Below are positions 12,609 through 13,336 of a DNA stretch of 13,336 nucleotides, in pieces (positions within the stretch are counted from its first letter, which is position 1; every line of letters starts with the position of its first letter). The notes below the pieces were generated by a model. The model was not told where the DNA came from and searched no databases. It was given only the letters and a program-made list of their open reading frames with translations. A program made the translations under genes and the position numbers. The DNA is from Phycisphaeraceae bacterium (GTDB taxonomy: Bacteria; Planctomycetota; Phycisphaerae; Phycisphaerales; Phycisphaeraceae), in assembly GCA_028281215.1 (NCBI GenBank), contig JANQKH010000812.1, positions 1-13,336 of the forward strand, given 5' to 3'.

Positions 12609-13336
12609 TCAGTCGGCTCGACGTCGGCGTCGGGTGACAAGACCTCCCACACCCAAAACCGCAAGCAGGGCGGTCGTGGGTTCGGGAATCGACTTGTGAA
12701 CTCTCCATCCAAATGTGCCGTCTCGCAGGAGTTGGAAATCATTGGTGTTGAATGAATTATGAATGCCTTGGGCGATGGAGATTTCGAAGGAATCCCCGCC
12801 GCCGCGTTCCCAGAAAAAGGCATCAAGGTTTGTCTGCAAACCATTCGGACCGACGACAAAGTGACCGATCGATTGGTTGTGTCCGGTTGGGTCTTCGAAA
12901 CCGATGAAGTTAAAGCCGGCGCCACCGAGATTGGTTTGTCCAGCCGAGCCGGAGAACACAATGCTGTCGAGGGTCAGTTTCCGACCGTCATCGGAAGCGA
13001 TGGCGATGGACCAGACGCCTTCGGGAATATCGAGGGCCGCTTCGGCACGAACGGAAAAATCCTCGCCGCCGGTGATCGCACCGTTTTGGATGGAACCGTA
13101 GAAGTCGTTGTTACCAAAATTGCCGCCGCCGCCGCCATAGTTGATGACCGATTCCGCGTCTTCAACATTCGCGCCGATGTTGTAGGTTTGCCCATTGATG
13201 CTCACGGCGCCGGTGAATCCCGGATTGGTATCCAGGAAGTTCCAGATCGCCTCGGCTTCGGTCGTGTTGTTAATGTCGCTGTCGGTCGCCCCGTTTCCTG
13301 GAATAATGTTGTAGGCCTTGACACAGAACGCATTGA
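12609..13336 (-). CDS. PEP-CTERM anchored exported protein, C-terminal part (5' end outside window)
   Basis: The frame is open through the window edge (241 complete codons visible). The GTG at 13203-13205 is an internal valine, because coding sequence continues upstream (FCVKAYNIIPGNGATDSDIN). The visible protein has a short linker (TEAEAIWNFLDTNPGFTGAV) and a Gly/Asn-rich stretch (INYGGGGGNFGNNDFYG). A beta-sandwich-like region with EGVWSIAIASDDGRKLTLDS, reminiscent of PA14/carbohydrate-associated folds, comes next, and then NLGGAGFNFIGFEDPTGHN. The C terminus is a PEP-CTERM sorting signal: PEPTT, a hydrophobic helix (ALLAVLGVGGLV) and a basic end TRRRRRAD (12609-12686). Family knowledge: such proteins are handled by exosortases and end up at the cell surface. 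Function beyond surface display is not recognised. Confidence 0.88.
   Translation of the reverse strand, partial: NAFCVKAYNIIPGNGATDSDINNTTEAEAIWNFLDTNPGFTGAVSINGQTYNIGANVEDAESVINYGGGGGNFGNNDFYGSIQNGAITGGEDFSVRAEAALDIPEGVWSIAIASDDGRKLTLDSIVFSGSAGQTNLGGAGFNFIGFEDPTGHNQSIGHFVVGPNGLQTNLDAFFWERGGGDSFEISIAQGIHNSFNTNDFQLLRDGTFGWRVHKSIPEPTTALLAVLGVGGLVTRRRRRAD

Overview
The window looks like chromosomal DNA of a planctomycete, most likely of the Phycisphaerae type. The signs are a C-terminal PEP-CTERM anchor, a Planctomycetes-style 'membrane-bound dehydrogenase' propeller protein, HEAT-repeat lipoproteins, a PQQ-like propeller protein, the futalosine menaquinone enzyme MqnD, GC-rich coding DNA, and start codons that often lack a strong Shine-Dalgarno sequence. 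No rRNA, tRNA, CRISPR, transposase, phage or plasmid gene was seen.

Layout. The + strand opens with the end of a PQQ-like propeller protein (2-376). It converges with a run of four minus-strand genes: a PhoR-like membrane histidine kinase (3854-5731), a small three-helix membrane protein with a cyclic-nucleotide-binding-like domain that resembles animal Popeye (POPDC) proteins (3099-3776), a 629-residue HEAT-repeat lipoprotein (1029-2918) and a small lipoprotein (382-984). Upstream, also on the minus strand, are an exported NTF2-like protein (5875-6405) with a textbook UUCG-loop terminator, and a short-form PVC propeller/HEAT dehydrogenase-like protein (6525-8405) that lacks the usual cytochrome c end. 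A small zinc-ribbon membrane protein (8575-8985) is divergent from a flippase-like UPF0104/LPG-synthase-TM protein (9074-9982). An aldo/keto-reductase-fold protein (10244-11428) is divergent from mqnD (11555-12517). mqnD converges with the end of a PEP-CTERM protein (12609-13336) across a bidirectional terminator. No gap exceeds 300 bases.

How the genes fit together. The kinase, Popeye-like protein, HEAT lipoprotein and small lipoprotein all read the same way, with gaps of 77, 180 and 44 bases, and could be a co-transcribed envelope-signalling set. No response regulator lies next to the kinase. The remaining genes look like ordinary independent housekeeping and envelope genes.

The main points of interest are these. 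The aldo/keto-reductase-like protein has lost three of its four catalytic residues. The Popeye-like protein lacks the canonical phosphate-binding arginine. A GC-rich palindromic repeat occurs twice (8490-8574 and 10107-10240), each time ending within a few bases of a stop codon. I did not find a convincing new multi-gene system; the strongest candidates are single proteins and the repeat family.
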